Shown here piece by piece: positions 40,065-49,575 of a stretch of DNA of 64,000 nucleotides. The notes beneath the pieces are model-generated. The model saw only the letters and a list, made by a program, of their open reading frames with translations. It did no database searches and was not told the DNA's origin. A program made the translations under genes and the position numbers. The number at the start of each line of letters is the position of its first letter. Position 1 is the stretch's first letter. The DNA is from Microbacterium arabinogalactanolyticum (GTDB lineage Bacteria; Actinomycetota; Actinomycetes; Actinomycetales; Microbacteriaceae): contig NZ_BRZC01000001.1 of assembly GCF_030268005.1 (NCBI RefSeq), positions 62,001 to 126,000 of the forward strand, given 5' to 3'.

Positions 40065-42125
40065 ATGGTCGACGCCGCCGTCCGCCCCACTGCCGCATCC
40101 GCCCCCGAAGCCGGCATCGATGTCGCGCGCGTGAACGAGCTGCTCATGGGCACGTGGGCGCACACGCGCCGCGAGGCGCGCGAGCTGATCAAGGATCCGG
40201 CGTTCTGGCGCGACGACAGCCTGGGCAAGGACGAGCATCGCGAGCGCGTGCTCACGCAGCTGCACCTGCTGGTCGAGAACAACGCCGTGCACCGCGCCTT
40301 CCCCAAGGCGTTCGGCGGCGAGGAGGACAACGGCGCGAACATCGCCGGCTTCGAGGAGCTCGTCGCGGCCGACCCTAGCCTGCAGATCAAGTCGGGCGTG
40401 CAGTGGGGACTGTTCGGCGGCGCGGTGCTGCAGCTGGGCACCGAGGAGCATCACAAGCGCTGGCTCCCCGGGATCATGGACCTCTCCATCCCCGGCGCGT
40501 TCGCCATGACCGAGATCGGCCACGGGTCGGACGTCGCGGCCGTCGGCACCACGGCGACGTACGACCCGCAGACCGAGGAGTTCGTGATCAACACGCCGTT
40601 CCGCGCGGCGACCAAGGAGTACCTCGGCAACGCCGCGCTGCACGGCATCGCGGCGACCGTGTTCGCCCAGCTGATCACGAACGGCGTGAACCACGGCGTG
40701 CACTGCTTCTACGTGCCGCTGCGCGGCGAGGACGGCGAGGACCTCCCCGGCATCGGCCGCGAGGACGACGGGCTCAAGGGTGGACTGAACGGCATCGACA
40801 ACGGCCGGCTCAGCTTCGACCATGTGCGGGTGCCGCGCACCAACCTGCTGAACAAGTACGGCGACGTCGCGGCCGACGGCACCTACACCAGCCCCATCGA
40901 CAGCCCCGGCCGCCGCTTCTTCACCATGCTCGGCACCCTGGTGCAGGGGCGCGTCTCGCTCGACGGCGCCTCGTCCTGGGCATCCGCTCTCGGCCTGCAC
41001 ATCGCGATCACCTACGCGACCCAGCGCCGCCAGTTCGACGGCGCGGACGGGCAGGAGACGGTCCTGATGGACTACGGCAAGCACCAGCGCCGTCTGCTGC
41101 CGCGTCTGGCGACCACGTATGCGCAGATCTTCGCGCACGACGAGTTCCTGCAGAAGTTCGACGGCGTCTTCTCGGGGCGCACCGACACCCCCGAGGACCG
41201 CGAGGACCTCGAGACCCTGGCCGCCGCGCTCAAGCCGCTCTCGACCTGGCACGCCCTCGACACCCTGCAGGAGGCCCGCGAGGCCTGCGGCGGCGCGGGC
41301 TTCATGTTCGAGAACCGCCTGGTCGGACTGCGCGCGGACCTGGACATCTACGCCACGTTCGAGGGCGACAACAACATCCTGCTGCAGCTGGTCGGCAAGC
41401 GCCTGCTCACCGACTACGCCAGGCAGTTCAAGGGCAAGGACGCCGCGGCCCTGGCCAAGTACGCGGTCGGGCAGACCGCGGACCGGGTGTTCCACGGCGC
41501 CGGCCTGCGCGCTCTCGGTCAGGCCGTCGCCGACCTGGGCTCCACGGCCCGCTCGGTGGAGAACGGCTTGCGCGCCGAGCAGCAGCACGAGCTGCTCACC
41601 GAGCGCGTGCAGCAGATGGTCGCCGACATCGCCGGCCGGCTTCGTCCCGCGGGCAAGGACAAGGCCCTCGGCGAGAAGCTGTTCAACCAGAACCAGGCCG
41701 AGCTCATCGAAGCCGCCCGTGCGCACGGCGAGCTGCTGCAGTGGGAGGCGTTCACCGATGCGGTCAACGCGATCGAGGACGAGAGCACCAGGCAGGTCAT
41801 GACCTGGCTGCGCGACCTCTTCGGCCTGACCCTGATCGAGAAGCACCTGGCCTGGCACCTGATCAACGGCCGCCTGTCCACCCAGCGTGCGGCCGCGGTC
41901 TCGAGCTACATCGGCCGGCTGTGCCACCGCCTGCGCCCGCACGTCCTCGAGCTGGTCGGCGCCTTCGGCTTCGAGCCCGAGCACGTGCGCGCCCCCATCG
42001 CGAGCGGCATCGAGCAGCAGCGCCAGGACGAGGCTCGCGCGCACTACGCCGCGCTCGCCGCTTCCGGTGAGGCGCCGATCTCGGAGAAGGAGCTGCGCAA
42101 GCAGGCCAAGCAGAAGCAGGCCTGA
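40065..42125 (+). CDS. Acyl-CoA oxidase/dehydrogenase-like flavoenzyme
   Basis: A 686-residue FAD enzyme with the three-part build of acyl-CoA oxidases, longer than simple acyl-CoA dehydrogenases. The blocks are AFPKAFGGEED, the FAD-binding FAMTEIGHGSDVAAVGTTATYD, RRQFDGADGQETVLMDY, GGAGFMFENRLVGLRADLDIYATFEGDNNILLQ with the expected catalytic Glu433, and an extra helical C-terminal domain of about 200 residues. The ATG at 40065 has GAGAGGA upstream; an in-frame codon at 40029 is not supported. It probably oxidises acyl-CoA with oxygen or an electron-transfer flavoprotein; which acceptor cannot be told here. The gene is single, with a large inverted repeat after it. Confidence 0.9.
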   Translation: MVDAAVRPTAASAPEAGIDVARVNELLMGTWAHTRREARELIKDPAFWRDDSLGKDEHRERVLTQLHLLVENNAVHRAFPKAFGGEEDNGANIAGFEELVAADPSLQIKSGVQWGLFGGAVLQLGTEEHHKRWLPGIMDLSIPGAFAMTEIGHGSDVAAVGTTATYDPQTEEFVINTPFRAATKEYLGNAALHGIAATVFAQLITNGVNHGVHCFYVPLRGEDGEDLPGIGREDDGLKGGLNGIDNGRLSFDHVRVPRTNLLNKYGDVAADGTYTSPIDSPGRRFFTMLGTLVQGRVSLDGASSWASALGLHIAITYATQRRQFDGADGQETVLMDYGKHQRRLLPRLATTYAQIFAHDEFLQKFDGVFSGRTDTPEDREDLETLAAALKPLSTWHALDTLQEAREACGGAGFMFENRLVGLRADLDIYATFEGDNNILLQLVGKRLLTDYARQFKGKDAAALAKYAVGQTADRVFHGAGLRALGQAVADLGSTARSVENGLRAEQQHELLTERVQQMVADIAGRLRPAGKDKALGEKLFNQNQAELIEAARAHGELLQWEAFTDAVNAIEDESTRQVMTWLRDLFGLTLIEKHLAWHLINGRLSTQRAAAVSSYIGRLCHRLRPHVLELVGAFGFEPEHVRAPIASGIEQQRQDEARAHYAALAASGEAPISEKELRKQAKQKQA

Positions 42126-42149
42126 GTCGCGGGGCATCCGCAGCACACC

Positions 42150-42218
42150 TGCACGACCCGGGAACGCCTGCACGACCGATTCGCCGATCTGACCGTGCAT
42201 CCGTTCCCGGGTCGTGCA
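42150..42218. repeat. Nested long inverted repeat
   Basis: TGCACGACCCGGGAACG (42150-42166) is perfectly complementary to 42202-42218. An inner TGCACG/CGTGCA pair (42169-42174 with 42194-42199) nests inside, and TGCACGACC is also repeated directly at 42150 and 42169. It occupies the 155-nt gap between the acyl-CoA oxidase and cupin genes. Confidence 0.65.
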
Positions 42219-42268
42219 TCTGTATCCGGCCCGGAGCCCGCGGATGCCTGACCGTCCGACCCCCGCGA

Positions 42269-42274
42269 TAGCCT
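42269..42274 (+). promoter_or_regulatory. Leaderless -10 box of the cupin gene
   Basis: TAGCCT, six bases, then ATG at 42281. Confidence 0.6.
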
Positions 42275-42280
42275 GAACGC

Positions 42281-42679
42281 ATGAGCAACGTGACGCAGAT
42301 CGGCGAACTCGCATCCTGGGGCGGCGAGAAGGGCAAGCAGTTCCTGGACAAGGAGATCGGCACGGAGTTCGCCGGCGTCTCGGTGAACACCACCGCTCCC
42401 GGCGGCGAGTCCCCGTTCTGGCACGCGCACGCGAAGATCGAGGAGATCTACATCGTCGTCGACGGTCGCGGCGAGTTCGCGCTGGGTGACGAGGTGCTCC
42501 CGCTCGAGGCCGGCACCGCGGTGCGCGTGGCTCCCGGCGTCATGCACGCGCTGCGCGCCCTGCCCGAGAGCCCTTCGCCGATGCGCTGGCTGTGCATCCG
42601 CGCGGCGGGCCAGGAGCTCGCCTCCGTCGGCCACGACGCCGAGCTCGACCGCGAGCGCCCGTTCCCCTGGAGCGCCTGA
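42281..42679 (+). CDS. Cupin-domain protein
   Basis: A 132-residue single-domain cupin. The metal-site motif is visible as FWHAHAKIEEIYIVVDGRGEF (His-x-His-x4-Glu type), and the second motif as PGVMHALRALPE with its His. Such small cupins bind a metal and may isomerise or oxidise small molecules, or simply sense them. The ATG follows TAGCCT by six bases. The glycosylase gene starts 3 nt after its stop, so the two are co-translated, although no functional link is obvious. Confidence 0.88.
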   Translation: MSNVTQIGELASWGGEKGKQFLDKEIGTEFAGVSVNTTAPGGESPFWHAHAKIEEIYIVVDGRGEFALGDEVLPLEAGTAVRVAPGVMHALRALPESPSPMRWLCIRAAGQELASVGHDAELDRERPFPWSA

Positions 42680-42682
42680 CGC

Positions 42683-43258
42683 ATGGCGTCGGTCCTGACC
42701 GGCCCCGACGACCGAGGCCGCTGCGCGTGGGTCGGTGACGACGCCGAGTACCGTCGCTACCACGACGAGGAGTGGGGCACCGCGCTGCACGGCGACCGCG
42801 CGCTGTTCGAGAAGATGTCGCTCGAGGGCTTCCAGGCGGGATTGAGCTGGATCACGATCCTGCGCAAGCGCCCGCGCTTCCGCGAGGTGTTCGCCGGCTT
42901 CGACCCCGCACTGGTCGCCGAGTTCGGCGAGGAGGACGTCGAGCGACTGATGGCGGATGCCGGCATCATCCGCAACCGCGCGAAGATCCTCGCCACGATC
43001 TCCAACGCCGCGCTCGTGCGCGAGATGGCGGACGGCGAGCTGGACGCCCTGATGTGGTCGTTCGCGCCCGCGGCATCCTCCCGTCCCCGCACCTTCGACG
43101 ACGTTCCCGCCGTCACGGCCGAGTCGACCGCGCTCAGCAAGGCGCTGAGGAAGCGCGGCTTCCGCTTCGTCGGTCCGACGACCATGTACGCGCTCATGCA
43201 GTCCGCCGGGATGGTCGACGACCACGTCGACGGGTGCTGGCGGGCCTCAGGTCGCTGA
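42683..43258 (+). CDS. tag: DNA-3-methyladenine glycosylase I
   Basis: A 191-residue base-excision repair enzyme that removes 3-methyladenine. Family blocks: RCAWVGDDAEYRRYHDEEWG at the start, with the zinc Cys and the His, FEKMSLEGFQAGLSWITILRKRPRFREVFAGFDP in the helix-hairpin-helix fold, and the C-terminal RFVGPTTMYALMQSAGMVDDHVDGCW completing the zinc site. It is translated directly after the cupin. It has usual length and no anomalies. Confidence 0.94.
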   Translation: MASVLTGPDDRGRCAWVGDDAEYRRYHDEEWGTALHGDRALFEKMSLEGFQAGLSWITILRKRPRFREVFAGFDPALVAEFGEEDVERLMADAGIIRNRAKILATISNAALVREMADGELDALMWSFAPAASSRPRTFDDVPAVTAESTALSKALRKRGFRFVGPTTMYALMQSAGMVDDHVDGCWRASGR

Positions 43259-43301
43259 CCCCCGGCCGGAGCCGCCGTCGCTGTGCGTCGGCTTCTCCCG
43301 T

Positions 43302-43330
43302 TATGATTGCCCCGGCACATCAGGGGGGAG
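43302..43330 (+). promoter_or_regulatory. Promoter and ribosome-binding site of giant gene copy 1
   Basis: TATGAT at 43302-43307 is the likely -10 box; AGGGGGGAG (43322-43330) is a strong ribosome-binding site 7 nt before the ATG. The GGGTAGT palindrome found before copies 2 and 3 is absent here. Confidence 0.6.
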
Positions 43331-43337
43331 CCACGGG

Positions 43338-46300
43338 ATGAGAGTGCTGTCGTGGGTGCGCGCGCGTCCGAAGACGCTTGCGGCGACTGCGGGCGTGCTG
43401 GCCGGCACCGTGGTGCTGACCGGCATGGCGCTGGCCTATGACGGGCAGCCGACCACGAAGGTCGATCTGAACGACGCGGGCGTCTGGCTGACCAAGACCT
43501 CGAGCCTGCTGGTGGGGCACTTCAACCACGAGTCGACGGTGCTCGACGGCGGCCTGCGCACCAGCGGCGAGAACTACGACATCCTGCAGGCCGGTGCGAC
43601 GGTGCTGGTCGCCGACCAGGGGAACTCCACCCTCACGGCGATCGACCCTGCCAATGTCGCGCTCACCGACAGCGCCGCGATCCCCTCCGACGCGAAGGTC
43701 GCTCTGGGGTCGCGCACGGCGGCGGTGCTGGACCGCAAGTCCGGTGACCTCTGGGTGGTGGGCGCCTCATCCGTGTCGGGCTTCGATGTGAAGGGCACCA
43801 AGCCACTCGCGGAGCTCGGCAAGGACGCCGACGTCGCTGTCGCGCAGGACGGCACGGTGTTCGGCCTGTCGGTCGAGCGCGGCGAGATCGTGACGATCCC
43901 CGTCGACCGGCAGGGCGACCCGCTGGACGCCAGCACGGCATCCGTCGGCAAGATCGGAGCCTCGCCGCGTCCCTCGATCACGGCGGTCGGATCGACCCCC
44001 GTGGTTCTCGACGCCGCGGAGGGCGTGCTGTCCACACCCGGTGGCATCCGGGTCGACCTCGCCGACCTCGGGGCCGGATCGCTGAAGGATGCTGTCCTGC
44101 AGCAGGCATCGGCGCCGGCGGACGCCGTCGCCCTGGCCACCGCGCAGACCCTGGTCGAGATCCCGCTGGACGGGGCGAAGCCCGTCGTGCGGAAGGCCGG
44201 CGGCACGGGGATCCCTGCCGCGCCGGTGTTCCTGCAGGGCTGCACGTACGGCGCCTGGGGCGGCTCGGGTCGCTTCCTGCGCGACTGCGCGGGAGATGCG
44301 GACGACGTGGCCGCCGACATCCCGGGCGCGGAGCAGAGCACGCACCTGACCTTCCGCGTGAACCGCGACGTGATCGTGCTCAACGACGTCGTGGGCGGAG
44401 AGGCATGGCTCGCGGATGACAGCCTGCAGAAGGTCGACGACTGGAGCATCCTGACCCCGCCCGAGGGTGACGCCGAGGACGAGGAGAAGACCACCGAGGA
44501 GACGGTGGAGACCTCGCTGCCCGAGCGCAAGCCCGAGAACACGCCCCCTGTGGCGGAGGACGACCCTGATCTCGGTGCGCGTCCCGGCGGCACCACCCTG
44601 CTGCCGGTGCTGGACAACGACAACGACCCCGACGGGGATGTGCTGGTCGCCACCCTCGACGACTCCCAGCCGCAGGTCGGCGAGGTGCAGCCGATCCTCA
44701 ACGGCGCAGCGCTGCAGATCTTGGTGCCCGACGACGCGAAGGGCTCGGCGACGTTCCGCTACAAGGTGGACGATGGGCGCCCTTCCGGCACCGACACCGC
44801 GAACGCCACGGTCACGGTCTACCCCTGGGACGTCAACACGGCGCCCAAGCCCAAGCGCAAGGCCAAGCTGTCCGTCGAGTCGGGCGGCACGCTCTCGTAC
44901 GGCGTGCTCGCCGACTGGGTCGACCCCGAAGGCGACGACCTGTACCTGCTGAACGTGACGGCGGCGCCCGGCGACGAGGTGGACTTCACCACCGACGGCC
45001 AGATGACCTACCGCGCCGTGGGCAGTCTGCAGGGTCGCAAGGAGATCGAGGTCGTGGTCGCGGATGCCCTGGGCGAGACCGCCACGGGCAAGATCACCCT
45101 GGACGTCAAGCCCGCGGGGACCACCGTTCCGGTGACCAACGCCGACCATGTCGTGACCCGCGTGGGCGAGACCGCCACGGTGTCCCCGACCGCCAACGAC
45201 ACGAGCACGGGCCGTGACGAGCTGCGGCTCACCCGCGTCGAGCCGCTGGACGGCGTGCAGATCGTGCCCGACTATCCGAAGAAGCAGTTCGGGTTCAAGG
45301 CATCCGCTCCTGGCGTCTACTACGTGCAGTATCTGGTCTCGGCCGGGCAGGCGGATGCCAAGGGCATCGTCCGCGTCGACGTGCTGGACGAGAAGGCGTC
45401 CGAGCTGCCGCCGGTCGCGGTGCGCGACGTCGCGCTGCTGCCCAAGGGCAAGGAGGCGCTCGTCGATGTGCTCGCGAACGACTCCGATCCCGCCGGCGGC
45501 GTGCTGGTCGTGCAGTCCGTCACGGTGCCGCCGCACAGCGGCATCGACGTCTCCGTCCTGAACCACAGCACTCTTCGCATCGGCGACCAGGGCGCCCTCG
45601 ACCAGCCCGTGAAGATCCGGTACACGATCTCGAACGGCTCCAAGTCGGCGCAGGGCGACGTCACCGTGATCCCGATCCCGGCACCCACCAAGCTCGCCGC
45701 CCCCGTCACGCATGACGACGAGGCCGTGGTCCGCGTCGGCGACGTGGTCACGATCCCGGTGCTGGACAACGACGTGCACCCGAACGGCGACGTGCTGCAC
45801 GTCGCGCCGGACCTGATCGAGCCCCTGGTCGACCCGAAAGACGGCGAGGCGTTCGTCTCGCAGGACTCGGTGCGGTTCCGGGCGGGCAGCGAGCCCCGCA
45901 CCGTCTACCTGACCTACGAGGCCGTCGATTCCATGAATCAGAAGGCCGGCGGACACGTCACCATCCAGATCCTCCCCGTGGACGAGGAGGCCAACGCCGC
46001 CCCGCGGCCGCGTGATCTGACCGCACGGGCGCTGTCGGGCGGGAGCATCCGCATCCCGATCGCGCTCGACGGGATCGATGCCGACGGCGACTCGGTCGAG
46101 CTGCTCGGTCAGGACGTCGCGCCCGTCAAGGGCAGGATCACCGAGACCGGCAGCAACTTTCTGGAGTACCAGGCCTTCGCCGACGCGACCGGGGTGGACA
46201 CCTTCACCTATCGCGTGCGCGACCGCCTCGGCGCCGAGGGCACGGCCACGGTCCGCGTCGGCATCGCGCCGCCGGAGTCGACGAACCAGTCGCCCTACGC

Positions 46301-49300
46301 GGTGAAGGACGCCGTCATCGTGCGCCCCGGCCGTTCCGTCGCCGTCCCCGCGCTCGCCAACGACTCCGATCCGGACGGCGACGAGATCCGCCTCGTGAAG
46401 GACGGCATCGAGGTGCCGGCGGACACCGGCATCACCGCCAAGGCATCCGGTGACCGCGTGGTCGTGAAGGTGCCGGAGCACGAGCTCGAGGCATCGCTGC
46501 AGTACACGATCCGCGACGCGAGGGGAGCCGAGGCGACCGCTCCCATCCTGGTGAAGGTCGACAAGAACGTCCCCCTGATGACGCCGATCGCCCGTGACGA
46601 CCGCGTGCGAGTCGAAGACCTGAAGGACTCCCTCACCACGGATGTCGACATCCTCGGCAATGACGAGGACCCGGACGGCACGGTCGAGGGGCTGAAGGTC
46701 GCGGTCGAGGACGGCGGGCGGCTGCTGGGTGACCGCAAGGTGCGCGTGACGGTCACCGACAAGCGTCAGCTGGTGCGCTACACGGTCACCGACCAGGACG
46801 GTCTGACGGCGTCCGCGTTCATCTTCGTCCCCTCCATCAGCGAGCTTCGCCCCGTGCTGCGTTCCACCAAGCCGGTCGAGGTCAAGAGCGGCGAGACGAA
46901 GGAGCTCAAGCTCTCCGAGTACGTGATGGTCGCGGGCGGCGGCGCGGTGCGCCTGACCGAGGCGTCGAAGATCAGCGCCGGCCACGGCAACGGCGACTCG
47001 CTCATCAAGGACGAGACCACGCTCGTCTACACCTCGAAGAAGGGCTACTTCGGCGACGACGCGGTGAGCTTCGAGGTCACCGACGGCAAGACCGTCGAAG
47101 ACCCTGCCGGACGCAAGAGCACTCTGTCCATCCCGATCACCGTGCTGCCACCCGAGAACCAGCCGCCGGTGTTCGTGAACGGCCAGGTGGACGTCGCGGC
47201 CGGCGAGAAGGCGACACCGCTGGACCTCGCCGCCCTCACGACCGATCCCGACAAGGCGGATGCCGACAGGATCCAGTACCGGATCACCGGCGACCCCGGC
47301 GAGGGCGTGTCCGCACGACTCGACGGCAAGAGGCTGCTGGTCGAGGCGGGGACGTCGACGCCGAAGGGCACCACCACCTCCGTCAAGCTGAGCATCACCG
47401 ACGGCACGACCGAGCCGGTCGAGGGGACGGTCGCGGTGCGCGTGATCGCCTCGACCCGCAGCCTTCCGGTGGCGAGCCCCGACACGGTCGACGAGGCCGA
47501 TCAGGGCAAGTCCTACAGGATCCCCGTGCTGGCGAACGACATCAACCCGTTCGCCGACGAGGGCACGCCTCTCAAGGTGCTCTCCGCGACGGTGGAGAGC
47601 GGCGACGGCGGCGCGAACGTCGTGGGCGACCAGGTCGAGGTGACACCGGGCAAGAAGTTCGTGGGCGTGATGGTCGTGCGCTACCGCGTCCAGGATGCGA
47701 CGAAGGACCCTGATCGCGAGGTCGACGGCCGCATCACCATGACGGTGCAGGGCGTGCCGGATGCCCCGGGTGTGCCGCGGGTGACCACGGTCGAGGACCG
47801 CACGGTGGTGCTGAACTGGTCTGCCCCGTCGAACAACGGTGCGGAGATCGACCACTACACGGTCACCTCCGTGGGCGGCCGCCCCTACACGAAGACCTGC
47901 GAGTCGACGACGTGCACGCTGGACGGCCTGACCAACAACGTCGAGTACACGTTCAAGGTCACCGCGCACAACCGCGTGGGCGACGGCCCGGAGTCTCCGG
48001 TGTCCGAGCCCGCGCGCCCCGACGTGCGGCCCGAGCGGCCGCTGCCTCCGACGCTGGTGTTCGGCGACCAGTCGCTGAAGGTGTCCTGGACCACGCCGCA
48101 GTCCAACGGCTCGCCCGTCGACTCCTACACGCTGCAGATCTCGCCGGCGCCACTGCGCGGAGCATCCGAGAAGACCGGCGTGACCGGGAACAGCATCGTC
48201 TGGGATGGTCTCGAGAACGGCACCAGCTACCAGGTGCGGGTGCGGGCGCACAACCAGGCACCGGATCCGTCCGACTTCAGCGTCTACTCGCAGCCCGAGA
48301 TCCCCGCAGGGAAGCCGGGTACGGTCGCGGCTCCGACGGTGAGCAGTGCGCCGTCGGTGGGCAGCGAGGCGCAGATGACGGTGCGCTGGGGCGACGCCGA
48401 TCCGAACGGTGACGCGGTCAAGAACTACGACCTGCTGATCTACCGCGGCGGTTCGCTGTTCCAGACCCTGGCAGTGGGCACCGCGACGTCGAAGACCGTC
48501 TCCGTCCCGACGAACTCGTCCGACTACACGTACGCGGTGAAGGCGACGAACAAGGCGGGTACCGGTGCGCTGAGCCCGCAGTCCACCCCGCAGCGCGCGT
48601 TCGGCACGCCGGGGGCGCCGACGAACGTCGTCGCGAAGGAAGGTGACAGGCAGATCACCGTCACCTTCACCAAGCCCGACTTTAACGGGGCCAAGGACAG
48701 TGAGATCAGATACCAGTACTCACTGAACGGCGGCACCTGGACGAACTGGAACGGCACGAGCGCGATCGCGGCTGCCAACGGGACGCCCTACACGGTCAAG
48801 GTGCGGGCGTATTCGGTCGTCGGCGGACAGCAGTCGCAGGCGGGCAAGGAGTCCGCCCCCTCGAATCAGGTGACGCCGTACGGGGCCCCTCACGCGCCGG
48901 TCGGCAGCGCGACGAACCTCGGCACGTCGATTCGCCTCGCCTGGAACGCGAGCGGCTCCGACAACGGGCGTCCTGTGACCACGTACATCAGCATCGACGG
49001 CGGCGGTTGGCAGCAGGTCGCGACCACGGGCAGCCGTGACGTCGGCAACGGCTACAGCCAGACGCACAGCATCCGGGTGCGCGCGGTCGCGAACCCGGGC
49101 GGTGAGGCGCTGTCCCCGGTGTACTCGGCCACGACAAATCCGCCGCCTCAGCCGTCCGCGCAGACGGTGCGAGGATCCCTGGCGGTGGATCACGGGTGGC
49201 TGAACGGCTACAGCTGCGCTGCCGACACCTGCTACTACGTCGCGGCGGACACCGCGAACTTCCCCGCCGGCAACTATCGCGTCACCTGCTACGCGAACGG

Positions 49301-49454
49301 GTCCGCCTTCAGCTCGTCGTACAGCACGCAGTACGTTCCGGCCAACGGGCGGGTGCAGGCGACTTGCTGGACGGGCGGCAACTCCGGTGGCGACTACAAC
49401 ATCCAGCTCTACATCGAGGGCTGGGGGCTCGCCGCGCCGACGAACTGGCAATGA
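43338..49454 (+). CDS. Giant Ig-like/fibronectin III envelope protein, copy 1
   Basis: A 2038-residue exported protein. Residues 12-34 form a signal or membrane anchor (TAGVLAGTVVLTGMALA). Residues about 36-370 look like a propeller (NSTLTAIDPANV, GDLWVVGAS, EIVTIPVD). An acidic linker leads to 11 tandem Ig/cadherin-like domains of about 95 residues (405-1470), each opening with phrases like PPVAVRDVALLPKG and VLANDSDP-GG. Five fibronectin III domains follow (1473-1935), then a tip of about 98 residues with four Cys. There is no LPXTG motif, so anchoring would be by the N-terminus. Such proteins usually precede MoxR/DUF58/transglutaminase genes in actinobacteria, as here. Function unknown; a long surface stalk for adhesion or wall organisation is inference. 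Confidence 0.9.
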   Translation: MRVLSWVRARPKTLAATAGVLAGTVVLTGMALAYDGQPTTKVDLNDAGVWLTKTSSLLVGHFNHESTVLDGGLRTSGENYDILQAGATVLVADQGNSTLTAIDPANVALTDSAAIPSDAKVALGSRTAAVLDRKSGDLWVVGASSVSGFDVKGTKPLAELGKDADVAVAQDGTVFGLSVERGEIVTIPVDRQGDPLDASTASVGKIGASPRPSITAVGSTPVVLDAAEGVLSTPGGIRVDLADLGAGSLKDAVLQQASAPADAVALATAQTLVEIPLDGAKPVVRKAGGTGIPAAPVFLQGCTYGAWGGSGRFLRDCAGDADDVAADIPGAEQSTHLTFRVNRDVIVLNDVVGGEAWLADDSLQKVDDWSILTPPEGDAEDEEKTTEETVETSLPERKPENTPPVAEDDPDLGARPGGTTLLPVLDNDNDPDGDVLVATLDDSQPQVGEVQPILNGAALQILVPDDAKGSATFRYKVDDGRPSGTDTANATVTVYPWDVNTAPKPKRKAKLSVESGGTLSYGVLADWVDPEGDDLYLLNVTAAPGDEVDFTTDGQMTYRAVGSLQGRKEIEVVVADALGETATGKITLDVKPAGTTVPVTNADHVVTRVGETATVSPTANDTSTGRDELRLTRVEPLDGVQIVPDYPKKQFGFKASAPGVYYVQYLVSAGQADAKGIVRVDVLDEKASELPPVAVRDVALLPKGKEALVDVLANDSDPAGGVLVVQSVTVPPHSGIDVSVLNHSTLRIGDQGALDQPVKIRYTISNGSKSAQGDVTVIPIPAPTKLAAPVTHDDEAVVRVGDVVTIPVLDNDVHPNGDVLHVAPDLIEPLVDPKDGEAFVSQDSVRFRAGSEPRTVYLTYEAVDSMNQKAGGHVTIQILPVDEEANAAPRPRDLTARALSGGSIRIPIALDGIDADGDSVELLGQDVAPVKGRITETGSNFLEYQAFADATGVDTFTYRVRDRLGAEGTATVRVGIAPPESTNQSPYAVKDAVIVRPGRSVAVPALANDSDPDGDEIRLVKDGIEVPADTGITAKASGDRVVVKVPEHELEASLQYTIRDARGAEATAPILVKVDKNVPLMTPIARDDRVRVEDLKDSLTTDVDILGNDEDPDGTVEGLKVAVEDGGRLLGDRKVRVTVTDKRQLVRYTVTDQDGLTASAFIFVPSISELRPVLRSTKPVEVKSGETKELKLSEYVMVAGGGAVRLTEASKISAGHGNGDSLIKDETTLVYTSKKGYFGDDAVSFEVTDGKTVEDPAGRKSTLSIPITVLPPENQPPVFVNGQVDVAAGEKATPLDLAALTTDPDKADADRIQYRITGDPGEGVSARLDGKRLLVEAGTSTPKGTTTSVKLSITDGTTEPVEGTVAVRVIASTRSLPVASPDTVDEADQGKSYRIPVLANDINPFADEGTPLKVLSATVESGDGGANVVGDQVEVTPGKKFVGVMVVRYRVQDATKDPDREVDGRITMTVQGVPDAPGVPRVTTVEDRTVVLNWSAPSNNGAEIDHYTVTSVGGRPYTKTCESTTCTLDGLTNNVEYTFKVTAHNRVGDGPESPVSEPARPDVRPERPLPPTLVFGDQSLKVSWTTPQSNGSPVDSYTLQISPAPLRGASEKTGVTGNSIVWDGLENGTSYQVRVRAHNQAPDPSDFSVYSQPEIPAGKPGTVAAPTVSSAPSVGSEAQMTVRWGDADPNGDAVKNYDLLIYRGGSLFQTLAVGTATSKTVSVPTNSSDYTYAVKATNKAGTGALSPQSTPQRAFGTPGAPTNVVAKEGDRQITVTFTKPDFNGAKDSEIRYQYSLNGGTWTNWNGTSAIAAANGTPYTVKVRAYSVVGGQQSQAGKESAPSNQVTPYGAPHAPVGSATNLGTSIRLAWNASGSDNGRPVTTYISIDGGGWQQVATTGSRDVGNGYSQTHSIRVRAVANPGGEALSPVYSATTNPPPQPSAQTVRGSLAVDHGWLNGYSCAADTCYYVAADTANFPAGNYRVTCYANGSAFSSSYSTQYVPANGRVQATCWTGGNSGGDYNIQLYIEGWGLAAPTNWQ

Positions 49455-49478
49455 CGGCCCGCGGCGGTGGCCGCGGGG

Positions 49479-49498
49479 ACGGGTAGTACTCCCCATCC
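49479..49498. promoter_or_regulatory. Conserved palindromic element before giant gene copy 2
   Basis: ACGGGTAGTACTCCCCATCC is repeated before copy 3 at 55704-55723 as ACGGGTAGTCCTGCCCATGC. The core GGG-TAGTACTC-CCC is an inverted repeat. In both cases the element ends 30-31 nt above the -10 box, an activator-like position. Confidence 0.6.
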
Positions 49499-49528
49499 GC
49501 TCGCCTGGGCAGCGCGTCGCGCGACACG

Positions 49529-49534
49529 TAAGCT
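49529..49534 (+). promoter_or_regulatory. -10 box of giant gene copy 2
   Basis: TAAGCT is followed directly by GACACGGGC, a string also found after the -10 box of copy 3. The ATG is 41 nt further on, with GGGAGAG as ribosome-binding site. Confidence 0.5.
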
Positions 49535-49575
49535 GACACGGGCGCCGGAAGGCGCGCCGAGGGAGAGCTGACGGT

